This document shows positions 8,111-15,652 of a stretch of DNA of 27,225 nt, piece after piece. A program made the position numbers and the translations under genes. The notes under the pieces were generated by a model. It did no database searches. It saw only the letters and a program-made list of their open reading frames with translations, and was not told where the DNA came from. Source of the stretch: CAIYZT01 sp052387855 (GTDB lineage Bacteria > Pseudomonadota > Alphaproteobacteria > Rhodobacterales > Rhodobacteraceae); contig JBQTIT010000004.1 in assembly GCA_052387855.1 (NCBI GenBank), forward strand, positions 1 through 27,225, written 5' to 3'. Every line of letters starts with the position of its first letter. Position 1 is the stretch's first letter.

Positions 8111-8845
8111 CTATCCGCGCCCGACATAGGGCATGTCGCGCGCCATAAGCGTCATGAAGGGCACGTTCACGTCCAGCGGCAGGTCCGCCATCTGCACCAC
8201 CGCCCGCGCCACATGCGCCACATCCATCACCGGCTCGGGCCGGACCGAGCCATCGGCCTGGGCCGCGCCGCGCGGAAAGCCCGCCGCCATCTCGGTCAGC
8301 GCGTTGCCGATGTCGATCTGCCCGGCAGCGATGTCGAAGGCCCGCCCGTCCAGCGCAAGGGTCCGCGTCAGACCAGTCACGGCGTGTTTCGACATGGTGT
8401 AGGGCGCAGAGCCCGGGCGCGGCACATGGGCCGAGATCGAGCCGTTGTTGATGATGCGCCCACCTTGGGGGCTCTGGCGGCGCATCATGCCAAAGGCGGC
8501 GCGGGCGCACAGGAACATGCCGGTGATGTTGGTGGCGCTGACCGCCAGCCAGTCCGCCACCGGAATCTCGTCGATCGGGGCGGCCCTGGCGGCGATGCCG
8601 GCGTTGTTGAACAAGAGGTCCAGCCGCCCCCATTCGGCGCCAAGCGCGTCAAAGGCCGCCGTGACGCCGGGCGGATCGGCCACATCGCAGGGCAGGATCA
8701 GCGCGGGCTGCCCGCCGGCGGTCTCGCGCAGCGTCGCCTCGCGCCGGCCAAGAAGCGCCACGCGCCATCCCGCCGCCATCAGCGCCCGCGCCGCGGCCCG
8801 TCCGATGCCCGACCCCGCCCCGGTGACCAGCGCGACCCGGCTCAC
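8111..8845 (-). CDS. short-chain dehydrogenase/reductase
   Basis: A 244-residue classical SDR. The cofactor motif TGAGSGIG is at residues 8-15, with NNAG in the middle, then GSIS carrying the catalytic serine and YTMSK carrying Tyr/Lys. It is an NAD(P)-dependent oxidoreductase of the cytoplasm; R17/R34-type basic positions do not settle the cofactor. The start is GTG at 8845, overlapping the TGA of the upstream enolase-superfamily gene (GTGA). This gives the correct N-terminus one strand before TGAGSGIG and implies translational coupling. Paired with a sugar-acid dehydratase-like enzyme, a hydroxyacid or sugar-acid dehydrogenase role is likely but not proven. It ends 7 bp from the convergent arsR-type gene. 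Confidence 0.85.
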   Translation of the reverse strand: MSRVALVTGAGSGIGRAAARALMAAGWRVALLGRREATLRETAGGQPALILPCDVADPPGVTAAFDALGAEWGRLDLLFNNAGIAARAAPIDEIPVADWLAVSATNITGMFLCARAAFGMMRRQSPQGGRIINNGSISAHVPRPGSAPYTMSKHAVTGLTRTLALDGRAFDIAAGQIDIGNALTEMAAGFPRGAAQADGSVRPEPVMDVAHVARAVVQMADLPLDVNVPFMTLMARDMPYVGRG

Positions 8846-9942
8846 AAGGCCGAGACCCTGTAGTCGGCCCTGTCCAGCCAGGCCGGATTGATCTCGACCC
8901 CCCAGCCGGGGGCATCGGGCACCGTGACGTGGCCCGCCTCGACCGCATAGGGCTCGCCCAGGAAAAGGTCCTGCTGCCAGGGGTAATAGTCCAGCCCCTC
9001 GATCGACAGCTCCAGATACTTGCCGGCGTTCGGGATCGCCTTGAGAAGGTGCATGGTGCACATCGTCACCAGCGACAGGTTGGCGGCGTGCGGGGTGATC
9101 GGCAGACCGGCGGCCGCGCCCATGCGGCAGACCTCGAGCGTGCGGTGGATGCCGCCCATGTACATCACATCGGGTTGCAGCACGTCGACCGAGCCATGCT
9201 CGATCATCAACTGCCACGACGACAGCTCGCAGTCCTGCTCGCCGCCGGTGATGTCGATGGGCAGGGCGGCGCGGACCTGGGCGGTGTTGTCATATTCCCA
9301 ATAGGGGCAAGGCTCTTCGTAGTGGCCGATGCCGTTGTCGACCAGAATATGGCCCACTTCGATGGCGCGGGCGGGCTGAAAGCAGGAATTGGCATCGACC
9401 AGCTTGTCGATCCCGTCCCCCAGGGCGCGCGAGACGACCGGCACCACCTCTTCGGTGCGGCCCGGCCATTCATCGCCATTGCGGCCGCATTCGGCGCCCA
9501 CGCGCCACTTGAAGGCGTCAAAGCCCAGCTCGTCGCGCAGTCTGACAAAGCGCGCTGCCTCGTCCTGCGGGGTGATGTCGCGCTTCATCGACGATGCATA
9601 GGCCCGCAGGCGCCCGGGGCTGCCGCCCAAGAGCGCCACCACCGGCTTTTCCTCGCGCTTGCCGCGCAGGTCCCACAGCGCGGTGTCAAGGCCGGTCATG
9701 GCGCGGCGCAGGTAAGAGCCGGGAAACTTGTGCTCGCGCTCGTAGATCAGATCGAGCGTGTCCTTGAAATCAAGGCAGTCGCGGCCCAGCGCGTGCGGGG
9801 CGATCTGGCGATGAAAGATCTGCGCGGTCAGGTCGGCGTAGTAGGTCGACATCTGCCCCCAGCCGGTGCTGCCGTCCTCGGCCGTCGCGCGCACGAAGCA
9901 GACAAAGGGGTTTCCAAAGGTTTCAAGCTTGACCAGTTTCAT
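8842..9942 (-). CDS. mandelate racemase/muconate lactonizing enzyme family (enolase superfamily) protein
   Basis: A 366-residue enolase-superfamily enzyme of normal length, with an N-terminal capping domain and a C-terminal barrel. The metal ligands are visible as D183 (LVDANS), E209 (HYEEP) and E235 (GGEQ). K145 (FKWR) occupies the second-strand base position. D258 (LQPDVMYMGG) and H285 (TPHAAN) form the His-Asp dyad typical of the mandelate racemase subgroup. Such enzymes abstract a proton alpha to a carboxylate; most bacterial members are acid-sugar dehydratases, with racemases and cycloisomerases also known. The substrate cannot be named from these residues. It is cytoplasmic and is the first gene of a coupled pair with the SDR. 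Upstream lies the clpX terminator region, so it should have its own promoter within 9943-10026. Confidence 0.82.
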   Translation of the reverse strand: MKLVKLETFGNPFVCFVRATAEDGSTGWGQMSTYYADLTAQIFHRQIAPHALGRDCLDFKDTLDLIYEREHKFPGSYLRRAMTGLDTALWDLRGKREEKPVVALLGGSPGRLRAYASSMKRDITPQDEAARFVRLRDELGFDAFKWRVGAECGRNGDEWPGRTEEVVPVVSRALGDGIDKLVDANSCFQPARAIEVGHILVDNGIGHYEEPCPYWEYDNTAQVRAALPIDITGGEQDCELSSWQLMIEHGSVDVLQPDVMYMGGIHRTLEVCRMGAAAGLPITPHAANLSLVTMCTMHLLKAIPNAGKYLELSIEGLDYYPWQQDLFLGEPYAVEAGHVTVPDAPGWGVEINPAWLDRADYRVSAL

Positions 9943-10026
9943 CGCGCGCTCCCAGCAGTTTCGGGCATCTTAGCGCGGCCGGCGGGGCCGTGACGCCGAA
10001 AAGCGACATCAAGCGGCGGCCGGGCG

Positions 10027-10063
10027 AAAAGCCGCGAGCGCGGCCAGGGGTTGGCCGCGCTCG
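10027..10063 (-). terminator. rho-independent terminator of clpX
   Basis: CGAGCGCGGCCA (10035-10046) and TGGCCGCGCTCG (10052-10063) form a perfect 12-bp stem with a GGGGT loop. On the minus strand the stem is followed by CGGCTTTT (T run at 10027-10030). It begins 26 bp after the clpX stop codon. Confidence 0.8.
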
Positions 10064-10089
10064 TGGCGCGCGAACGGGGCAGAGCGCGC

Positions 10090-11355
10090 TCAGCCGGCGG
10101 CGGCGGGCTCTTTCTTGCGGTTTTCCACATGCACGATCAGCGGCTTGGCTCCGTGGCTTGCCGCCTCTTCGTTCACCACGACCTCTTCGACACCCTCGAG
10201 TCCGGGCAGTTCGAACATGGTGTCAAGCAGGATGTCCTCCATGATCGAGCGCAGGCCACGCGCGCCGGTCTTGCGCCGGATGGCGCGCTTGGCGATCGAA
10301 ATCAGGGCATCGGAGGTAAAGGTCAGCTTGACGCCCTCGATCTCGAACAGGCGCTGGTACTGCTTGACCAGCGCGTTCTTGGGCTCTGTCAGGATGGTGA
10401 CCAGCGCCGCCTCGTCCAGATCGGTCAGGGTCGCGATGACCGGCAGACGGCCGACGAATTCGGGGATCAGACCGAACTTGAGCAGGTCTTCGGGCTCAAG
10501 CTCCTGGAACAGCTCGCCCACGCCGCGCGCGTCGGGGTCCTTGACCTCGGCGCCAAAGCCGATGCCCGACCCCTTGGACCGCTGCGCGATGATCTTTTCC
10601 AGACCGGCAAAGGCCCCGCCGCAGATGAACAGGATGTTGGTGGTGTCGACCTGCAGGAATTCCTGCTGCGGATGCTTGCGCCCGCCCTGCGGCGGTACGC
10701 TTGCAACCGTGCCTTCCATGATCTTGAGCAGCGCCTGCTGCACGCCCTCGCCGCTGACATCGCGGGTGATCGAGGGGTTGTCGGACTTGCGGGTGATCTT
10801 GTCGACCTCGTCGATATAGACGATGCCGCGCTGCGCACGCTCGACATTGTATTCAGAGGCTTGCAGCAGCTTGAGAATGATGTTTTCCACGTCCTCGCCG
10901 ACGTAGCCGGCCTCGGTCAGGGTGGTGGCGTCGGCCATGGTAAAGGGCACATCCAGGATGCGCGCCAGGGTCTGCGCCAGCAGGGTCTTGCCGGTGCCGG
11001 TCGGGCCGATCAGAAGGATGTTGGACTTGGCAAGCTCGACATCGGTCTTGGACGAATGGTTCAGGCGCTTGTAATGGTTGTGAACCGCCACCGACAGCAC
11101 CCGCTTGGCATGCATCTGGCCGATGACGTAATCGTCCAGCACCTTGCAGATCTCGCGCGGGGTGGGCACCCCGTCCGAGGATTTGAGACCACTGGTCTTG
11201 GTCTCTTCGCGGATGATGTCCATGCAAAGCTCGACGCATTCATCGCAGATGAACACGGTCGGACCTGCGATCAACTTGCGCACCTCGTGCTGGCTCTTGC
11301 CGCAGAACGAGCAGTAAAGTGTGTTCTTGCTGTCGCTTCCGGAATGGCTTGCCAT
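10090..11355 (-). CDS. clpX: ClpX, ATP-dependent unfoldase subunit of ClpXP protease
   Basis: A 421-residue protein, the normal ClpX length. An N-terminal zinc-binding domain with C15, C18, C37 and C40 (CSFCGK and CDECVELC) is followed by the AAA+ module. Walker A GPTGTGKT is at 117-124, the pore loop GYVGEDVE comes next, then Walker B IVYIDEVDKI, and a conserved GFGAEV insertion region. Hexameric ClpX recognises, unfolds and threads substrates into ClpP. The start at 11355 has AGAGGA six bases upstream and gives the family N-terminus. It lies 101 bp downstream of clpP in the usual clpP-clpX order, so it is probably co-transcribed and perhaps also served by a promoter in that gap. A strong terminator follows. 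Confidence 0.98.
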   Translation of the reverse strand: MASHSGSDSKNTLYCSFCGKSQHEVRKLIAGPTVFICDECVELCMDIIREETKTSGLKSSDGVPTPREICKVLDDYVIGQMHAKRVLSVAVHNHYKRLNHSSKTDVELAKSNILLIGPTGTGKTLLAQTLARILDVPFTMADATTLTEAGYVGEDVENIILKLLQASEYNVERAQRGIVYIDEVDKITRKSDNPSITRDVSGEGVQQALLKIMEGTVASVPPQGGRKHPQQEFLQVDTTNILFICGGAFAGLEKIIAQRSKGSGIGFGAEVKDPDARGVGELFQELEPEDLLKFGLIPEFVGRLPVIATLTDLDEAALVTILTEPKNALVKQYQRLFEIEGVKLTFTSDALISIAKRAIRRKTGARGLRSIMEDILLDTMFELPGLEGVEEVVVNEEAASHGAKPLIVHVENRKKEPAAAG

Positions 11356-11456
11356 CGGTATCCTCTGCGTTCCGCCCCGCGGGCGCCATAGGTGGAGTCT
11401 AGGCCAAGGCCCGGGGCTCCACAATCTGAAAGTGCTGCCGGACCCGGACGGCCCGG

Positions 11457-12086
11457 CTACTTGGCCGGCTCTTCCTTGCCGCGCGCCTGCAGGATCTCGT
11501 CGATCAGGCCCCAGTCCTTGGCATCCTCGGCGGACATGAAGTTGTCACGCTCCAGCGCCGCCTCGACCGTGGCAAGCTCGTTTCCGGTGTGGCGAACGTA
11601 AATCTCGTTCAGGCGCCGCTTGAGCTTTTGCGTCTCTTGCGCGTGGATCATGATGTCGGTCGCCTGACCCTGATACCCGCCCGAGGGCTGGTGCACCATC
11701 ACCCGGCTGTTGGGCAGGGAAAAGCGCATGCCCTTGTGCCCGGCGGTCAGCAAGAGCGAGCCCATCGAGGCCGCCTGCCCAATCACCAGGGTCGAGACCT
11801 TGGGCCGGATGTACTGCATCGTGTCATAGATCGACAGGCCCGAGGTGACCACGCCGCCGGGGCTGTTGATGTACATGGCGATTTCCTTGGACGGATTTTC
11901 CGCCTCAAGAAACAGAAGCTGCGCGCAGATCAGGCTGGACATGCCGTCATGCACCGGGCCGGCCAGAAAGATGATCCGCTCCTTCAGCAGGCGCGAGTAG
12001 ATGTCATAGGCCCGCTCACCCCGGCTGGTCTGTTCGACGACCATCGGCACGAGCGTGTTCATGTAGGTGTCAATCGGATCGCGCAT
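11457..12086 (-). CDS. clpP: ClpP, serine protease subunit of ClpXP/ClpAP
   Basis: A 209-residue ClpP of standard length with the full catalytic triad: S107 in GQAASMGS, H132 in MVHQPSGG and D181 in ERDNF. The oxyanion-region motif INSPGG is at about 73-78. It forms the tetradecameric peptidase chamber in the cytoplasm that degrades substrates delivered by ClpX. Two in-frame ATGs are close together (12092 and 12086). The second is preferred because AAGGGG sits eight bases from it but only two bases from the first. The next gene downstream is clpX. Upstream, the CDP-alcohol phosphatidyltransferase ends 96 bp away on the same strand; that gap probably holds the clpP promoter, but no clear consensus element can be picked out. 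Confidence 0.97.
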   Translation of the reverse strand: MRDPIDTYMNTLVPMVVEQTSRGERAYDIYSRLLKERIIFLAGPVHDGMSSLICAQLLFLEAENPSKEIAMYINSPGGVVTSGLSIYDTMQYIRPKVSTLVIGQAASMGSLLLTAGHKGMRFSLPNSRVMVHQPSGGYQGQATDIMIHAQETQKLKRRLNEIYVRHTGNELATVEAALERDNFMSAEDAKDWGLIDEILQARGKEEPAK

Positions 12087-12182
12087 CGTCATCGCCCCTT
12101 GCTTGGCGATACAGATGTAACGCCCGTTGATTGCCAGAGTCTTAGTGCCGCGACCCGGGGGCTGCAAGGGCAGGCGGACCGA

Positions 12183-12800
12183 TCAGGGCGCCCGGGCGCC
12201 AAAGACCCGCCAGGCCAGGCCCGCCCGCGCCGCCGCCGTGACCAGGCAAAGGCCGCCAAAGACCCAGGCCAGCACGCCAAACGCCGCCGGAAAAAGGCAC
12301 ATCGCGACAAAGAACAGGATGGTTTCCGAACCCTCCATCAGCCCTGCGCTGAAATAAAGGCTCTTTTGCCCCTGCGCAGCGGTCTTGATGCCCCGTTTTT
12401 CGGCCAGGATGGCAAAGCCCAGAAAGCTCGCGGCGTTGACGTAAAAGCCGAACAGCAGAAAGACCGCCGGGACGGCGCTTGCCGGATCGCGCAGCGCAAA
12501 GGCCAGCGGCAGCGCCCCGTAAAAGACGAAATCGCAAAAAATGTCGAGAAACCCGCCAAAGTCGGTGCTTTCGCTCGCCCGGGCGACCGCGCCGTCAAGT
12601 CCGTCGGCGACCCGTCCGGCCAGAAGCAGCACGATCGCGGCCCAGCCCGGCAGGCCAAGCGCAAGGATCAGCGCCGCGCCAAGGCCCAGGGCCAGGCCGA
12701 ACAGCGTGACCGCCGCCGCCGAAATGCTCCACCCGGCCAGGCGCCTGCCCGCCCGGTCAAGCGGCGGGTCGATCAGCCTTCGCATCCGTCCGTCCAGCAT
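12183..12800 (-). CDS. CDP-alcohol phosphatidyltransferase family protein
   Basis: A 205-residue integral membrane protein with about six hydrophobic segments. It has the CDP-OH-P signature DGLDGAVARASESTDFGGFL followed by DIFCDF (about residues 65-90), supplying the aspartates that bind the metal and CDP moiety. Family enzymes condense a CDP-alcohol, usually CDP-diacylglycerol, with an alcohol acceptor in the inner membrane to make phospholipids such as phosphatidylglycerol phosphate, phosphatidylcholine or phosphatidylinositol phosphate. The acceptor is not readable here, and the protein is not obviously PgsA. It opens with a short basic stretch MLDGRMRRLIDPPLDRAGRR before the first membrane segment, which supports the ATG at 12800. 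It lies 98 bp downstream of the histidine kinase on the same strand. Confidence 0.82.
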   Translation of the reverse strand: MLDGRMRRLIDPPLDRAGRRLAGWSISAAAVTLFGLALGLGAALILALGLPGWAAIVLLLAGRVADGLDGAVARASESTDFGGFLDIFCDFVFYGALPLAFALRDPASAVPAVFLLFGFYVNAASFLGFAILAEKRGIKTAAQGQKSLYFSAGLMEGSETILFFVAMCLFPAAFGVLAWVFGGLCLVTAAARAGLAWRVFGARAP

Positions 12801-12898
12801 CCCCCGCCCCCTGCCCGTCCTGCCGCCTCATTCCTTGCGCCGCGCGGCGGTCCTGTCCACCTTTCGGCGCGCACATCGCTTCACCTTGACGCGAGGTC

Positions 12899-14230
12899 TC
12901 AGCCCGGGCCCTGGCGCGGCAGGATGAGTTCGGCCTTGAGCCCGCCCAGCGCCTCGGAGGTGCCCAGCCGCAGCGTGCCGCCATGCGATCTGGCCACGTC
13001 AAGCGCGATCGACAGGCCCAGGCCCACCCCGCCGCCCCGGTTCGGATCGCGCGCCGAATCCAGCCGCTGGAACGGCTCCAGCGCCCGCTCGCGCAGGTCC
13101 GGCGCGATGCCGGGGCCGTCATCCTCGACCGCGAAAAGGCAACTCGTCGCCGTCTCGCGCAGGCTCAGGCGCACCTCGGTGCCATGGCGCGCCGCATTGG
13201 ACCCCAGGTTTTCAAGCGCCCGCAGCACCGCCTCGCGGCGCAGGCGCAGCGGACGGGCCGGCGCGGCCTCGACCGTCACCCGGGCCCCCAGACGGCGCAG
13301 GCGCCCGGCCACCTCGTCGGCCAGCGACGCGGGGTCAACCTCGACGGTCTCTTCAAGCGTGTCGGCCCGCGCAAAGGTCAAAAAGGATTCGACCAGCCGC
13401 TCCATGTCCTCGACATCGCGGGCAAGCGCCCGCGTCTCTTCGTCCTCGGGCAGAAACGACAGCCCCAGCTTCATCCGCGTCAGCGGCGAGCGCAGGTCAT
13501 GGCTGACGCCCGACAGCATCAGCGTGCGGCTTTCGATCTGCCGCTCGATCCGCGCCCGCATGGCCAGAAACGCCGCCCCCGCCGCCCGCACCTCGGAGGC
13601 ACCGCGCGGCCGGTACGGCAGCACCTCGCCGCGCCCAAAGGCCTCGGCCGCCTGCGCAAGGCGCCGGATGGGGGTGATCTGGTTGCGCAGAAACACATAG
13701 GCGATGGCGGTCATCAGGATCGACGCCAGGATCATCACCGCCAGAAGCTGATGCGGGTTCGAGGCCGAAACGCGCCGCCGCTCGAACGCGATCTCTGCCG
13801 TCTGGCCGCCCTCCAGCACCAGCCACAGCCGCACCAAGCGCGCATTTCCGGCCAGATCGACGGCGCCAAGCCCGGGCAGGCCCGCGCCCAGCACCTCGGC
13901 CATCGCCTTGCCCGAAAGGTCGATCCAGCCGATGCGCGAGCCTTCCGGCATGGGCTCGCGCGGGGGGACAAAGGCCTGCATCCCCAGCGCCGCCGCCCGG
14001 TCCCGCACCGCCGCCGCCGCCGCATCGCCGGTCAGCGAGGCGGCGCCGGCAAGGATATCCTGCAACTCGATCAGGATGTTCTGGCTCATCTGCCGCGTGA
14101 CGCCCTCGTAGTGGCGCTGGATGAAGGCGACCGAAACCACAAGCTGGATCACCACGATCGGCACGATCAGGATCAGCAAGGTGCGCCCGTACAGACCCCG
14201 GGGAAGAATGGATTTCAAACGCAACGTCAT
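12899..14230 (-). CDS. EnvZ-like sensor histidine kinase
   Basis: A 443-residue inner-membrane sensor kinase. TM1 is at about 14-37, a periplasmic domain at about 38-160, and TM2 at about 162-181 (LLAVMILASILMTAIAYVFL). A HAMP linker spans about 185-235. HisKA follows with SHDLRSPLTRMK and phospho-acceptor H244. The HATPase_c domain has an N box ENLGSNAARHG, G1 DDGPGIAP and G2 GVGLGLSIA. This is the EnvZ/OmpR-type architecture; the stimulus is unknown. The ATG at 14230 places a short basic cytoplasmic N-terminus before TM1. No response regulator is adjacent: downstream is a phospholipid synthase and upstream, across 43 bp, a divergent MBL hydrolase. It is therefore an orphan in this window. 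Confidence 0.9.
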   Translation of the reverse strand: MTLRLKSILPRGLYGRTLLILIVPIVVIQLVVSVAFIQRHYEGVTRQMSQNILIELQDILAGAASLTGDAAAAAVRDRAAALGMQAFVPPREPMPEGSRIGWIDLSGKAMAEVLGAGLPGLGAVDLAGNARLVRLWLVLEGGQTAEIAFERRRVSASNPHQLLAVMILASILMTAIAYVFLRNQITPIRRLAQAAEAFGRGEVLPYRPRGASEVRAAGAAFLAMRARIERQIESRTLMLSGVSHDLRSPLTRMKLGLSFLPEDEETRALARDVEDMERLVESFLTFARADTLEETVEVDPASLADEVAGRLRRLGARVTVEAAPARPLRLRREAVLRALENLGSNAARHGTEVRLSLRETATSCLFAVEDDGPGIAPDLRERALEPFQRLDSARDPNRGGGVGLGLSIALDVARSHGGTLRLGTSEALGGLKAELILPRQGPG

Positions 14231-14273
14231 CGTGGCAGACTAGCCCCGCCGCCGCACAAGGGAAAGGGCGCCG

Positions 14274-15206
14274 ATGACCATGACCTGGCTCGCCCCGGAC
14301 CTGCGCCGGATCCGGGCGGACAACCCCTCGGCCCTGACCGGCAGCGGAACCAACAGCTATCTCCTGGGGCGCGGCACGGTGGTGCTGATCGATCCCGGCC
14401 CTGACCTGGAGCCGCATTTCGCGGCGATCCTGGCGGCGCTGGAGCCGGCCGAGAGCATCGCGGCGATCCTGGTCAGCCATGGCCATCTTGACCATACCGC
14501 CCTTGCCCGGCGCCTGGCCACCCATGTCGGGGCGCCGGTGATCGGCGCGGGCCCGGCAGGGGCCGGCCGGTCGGCGGTCATGCGCGAGCTTGCGGCAAGG
14601 GGCCTGTCCCCCGGCGCCGAAGGCTTCGATCTGGACCACAATCCAGACATCGTGGCCCGAGGCGGCGATGTGCTGGCCTTTGGCGCGCTGCGGGTCGAGG
14701 TGCTGGCGACCCCGGGGCACACCGGCTGCCACCTGGCCTTTGCCCACGAAGGCCGGCTCTTCAGCGGCGATCACGTCATGGGCTGGTCGACCTCGCTGGT
14801 CTCGCCGCCCGATGGCGACATGGCCGATTACATGGCAAGCCTGGAGCGTCTCGCCCGGCGCCCCTGGCAGGTGGCGCTGCCCGGCCATGGCGAGGTTGTG
14901 ACCGACCCCGCCGGACGCATCGGCGCGCTCTTGGCCCACCGGCGCCAGCGCGAGCAGGCGGTGCTGGCGGCGCTGAGCGACGAGGGGGCAGGCATCGCGG
15001 CGCTGACCGGCGTGGTCTACGCCGACACGCCCCGCCACCTGTGGCCGGCGGCCGAGCGTAACCTCTTGGCCCACCTGATCAAACTCTGGCAGGAAGGCCG
15101 CGCTGCCGCCGATCCCTTCCCCGAACCTGCCGCATCGTTCCGCCGCGCGTTTTCGCCCGAATTTTCGCCCGATGCCCCTTTACGCCCCCAGAACCCCTTG
15201 CTATAG
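14274..15206 (+). CDS. MBL-fold metallohydrolase (LACTB2-like)
   Basis: A 310-residue metallo-beta-lactamase-fold hydrolase. It has the dinuclear zinc motif SHGHLDH (H69, H71, D73, H74), a later TPGHTGCHLAF with the third histidine ligand, FSGDHVMGW with the bridging aspartate, and a near-terminal PGHG. After about residue 220 comes a helical C-terminal domain (HRRQREQAVLAAL) like the winged-helix tail of LACTB2-type proteins, some of which are RNases or thioesterases. The reaction is not determinable here; beta-lactam hydrolysis is not implied. It is cytoplasmic, without a signal peptide. The first ATG (14274) is used; a second in-frame ATG follows two codons later. It is divergent from the histidine kinase with only 43 bp between starts. 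Its 3' end contains the tRNA-Asn promoter. Confidence 0.85.
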   Translation: MTMTWLAPDLRRIRADNPSALTGSGTNSYLLGRGTVVLIDPGPDLEPHFAAILAALEPAESIAAILVSHGHLDHTALARRLATHVGAPVIGAGPAGAGRSAVMRELAARGLSPGAEGFDLDHNPDIVARGGDVLAFGALRVEVLATPGHTGCHLAFAHEGRLFSGDHVMGWSTSLVSPPDGDMADYMASLERLARRPWQVALPGHGEVVTDPAGRIGALLAHRRQREQAVLAALSDEGAGIAALTGVVYADTPRHLWPAAERNLLAHLIKLWQEGRAAADPFPEPAASFRRAFSPEFSPDAPLRPQNPLL

Positions 15207-15207
15207 A
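15179..15207 (+). promoter_or_regulatory. promoter of tRNA-Asn
   Basis: TTTACG (15179-15184) and TATAGA (15202-15207) are separated by exactly 17 bp. This puts the expected transcription start about 5 bp before the mature 5' end of the tRNA. The element overlaps the stop codon of the MBL hydrolase gene. Confidence 0.6.
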
Positions 15208-15218
15208 CCCCGCGGTGT

Positions 15219-15293
15219 TCCGGCGTAGCTCAGCGGTAGAGCAGTTGACTGTTAATCAATTGGTCGTAGGTTCGATCCCTACCGCCGGAGCCA
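15219..15293 (+). tRNA. tRNA-Asn (anticodon GUU)
   Basis: A complete 75-nt cloverleaf with the 3' CCA encoded. The acceptor stem is TCCGGCG/CGCCGGA with discriminator G. The D stem is GCTC/GAGC. The anticodon stem is GTTGA/TCAAT around the loop CTGTTAA, with anticodon GTT at 15251-15253. The T arm is GTAGG-TTCGATC-CCTAC. It decodes AAC/AAU. It lies 12 bp after the MBL hydrolase and is followed by a 300-bp gene-free stretch. tRNA 3' ends are common integration sites, but no second copy of the 3' end was found in the window. Confidence 0.97.
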
Positions 15294-15593
15294 AATTTCT
15301 CGAACAGCGACAAGACGTTGGCGGGCCGCTCATCTGGGGGGTCATCGCGTTCGGTGGGCCGATCTGCATCGCGCACCCGACAGGCCGGATCACCGTTCGG
15401 GCAGCGAAGGCACGCCCCGCGCCGCTTGGGGCATCTTGGCAATCTGCTGCCTCGTCGGGGGACGGACATTGAAACGCAGTGCGGAAAGGCAGGCGACTGC
15501 TCCCGGCAAAGTCCAGCCGCAAGCCGATTGATACAACAGTGCCGCAGCGCCCGGGAAATCGGGAACGCCGCATGACGCCGGCGGACACCTTCG
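15294..15593. other. gene-free stretch after tRNA-Asn
   Basis: No convincing gene is seen in these 300 bases on either strand. The open frames here either run into the tRNA in antisense or have no recognisable protein features or ribosome binding site. No tRNA terminator hairpin with a T run was found. It could be decayed sequence between the tRNA and the exported-protein pair. Confidence 0.5.
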
Positions 15594-15623
15594 TTGACAA
15601 ACACCACAGATAGAGGTTATCCT
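15594..15623 (+). promoter_or_regulatory. sigma-70-type promoter of the exported-protein pair
   Basis: A perfect -35 box TTGACA (15594-15599) is followed after 18 bp by TATCCT (15618-15623, four of six matches to TATAAT). The predicted start is near 15630, about 12 bases before the AAGGAG ribosome binding site at 15642. Its position agrees with a translation start near 15653 and not at the GTG 15758. Confidence 0.65.
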
Positions 15624-15641
15624 TTTGCCGAAGTATATTTG

Positions 15642-15647
15642 AAGGAG
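15642..15647 (+). promoter_or_regulatory. ribosome binding site deciding an ACG start
   Basis: AAGGAG is followed, after the five bases AGCAC, by ACG at 15653, in frame with a full signal peptide. No ATG, GTG, TTG or CTG occurs in this frame between the stop codon at 15611 and codon 15758. Confidence 0.65.
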
Positions 15648-15652
15648 AGCAC

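Noticed and set aside
15219..15293. tRNA-Asn as the attachment site of an integrated island
   Set aside because: No duplicated tRNA 3' end and no integrase were found in the window, so the idea remains context only.
15230..15607. Minus-strand open frame ending GRDRTYDQLINSQLLYR, and its neighbour at 15256-15702 ending VGIEPTTN
   Set aside because: Both C-termini are antisense translations of the tRNA-Asn gene, a well-known source of false hypothetical proteins. The rest has no protein features.
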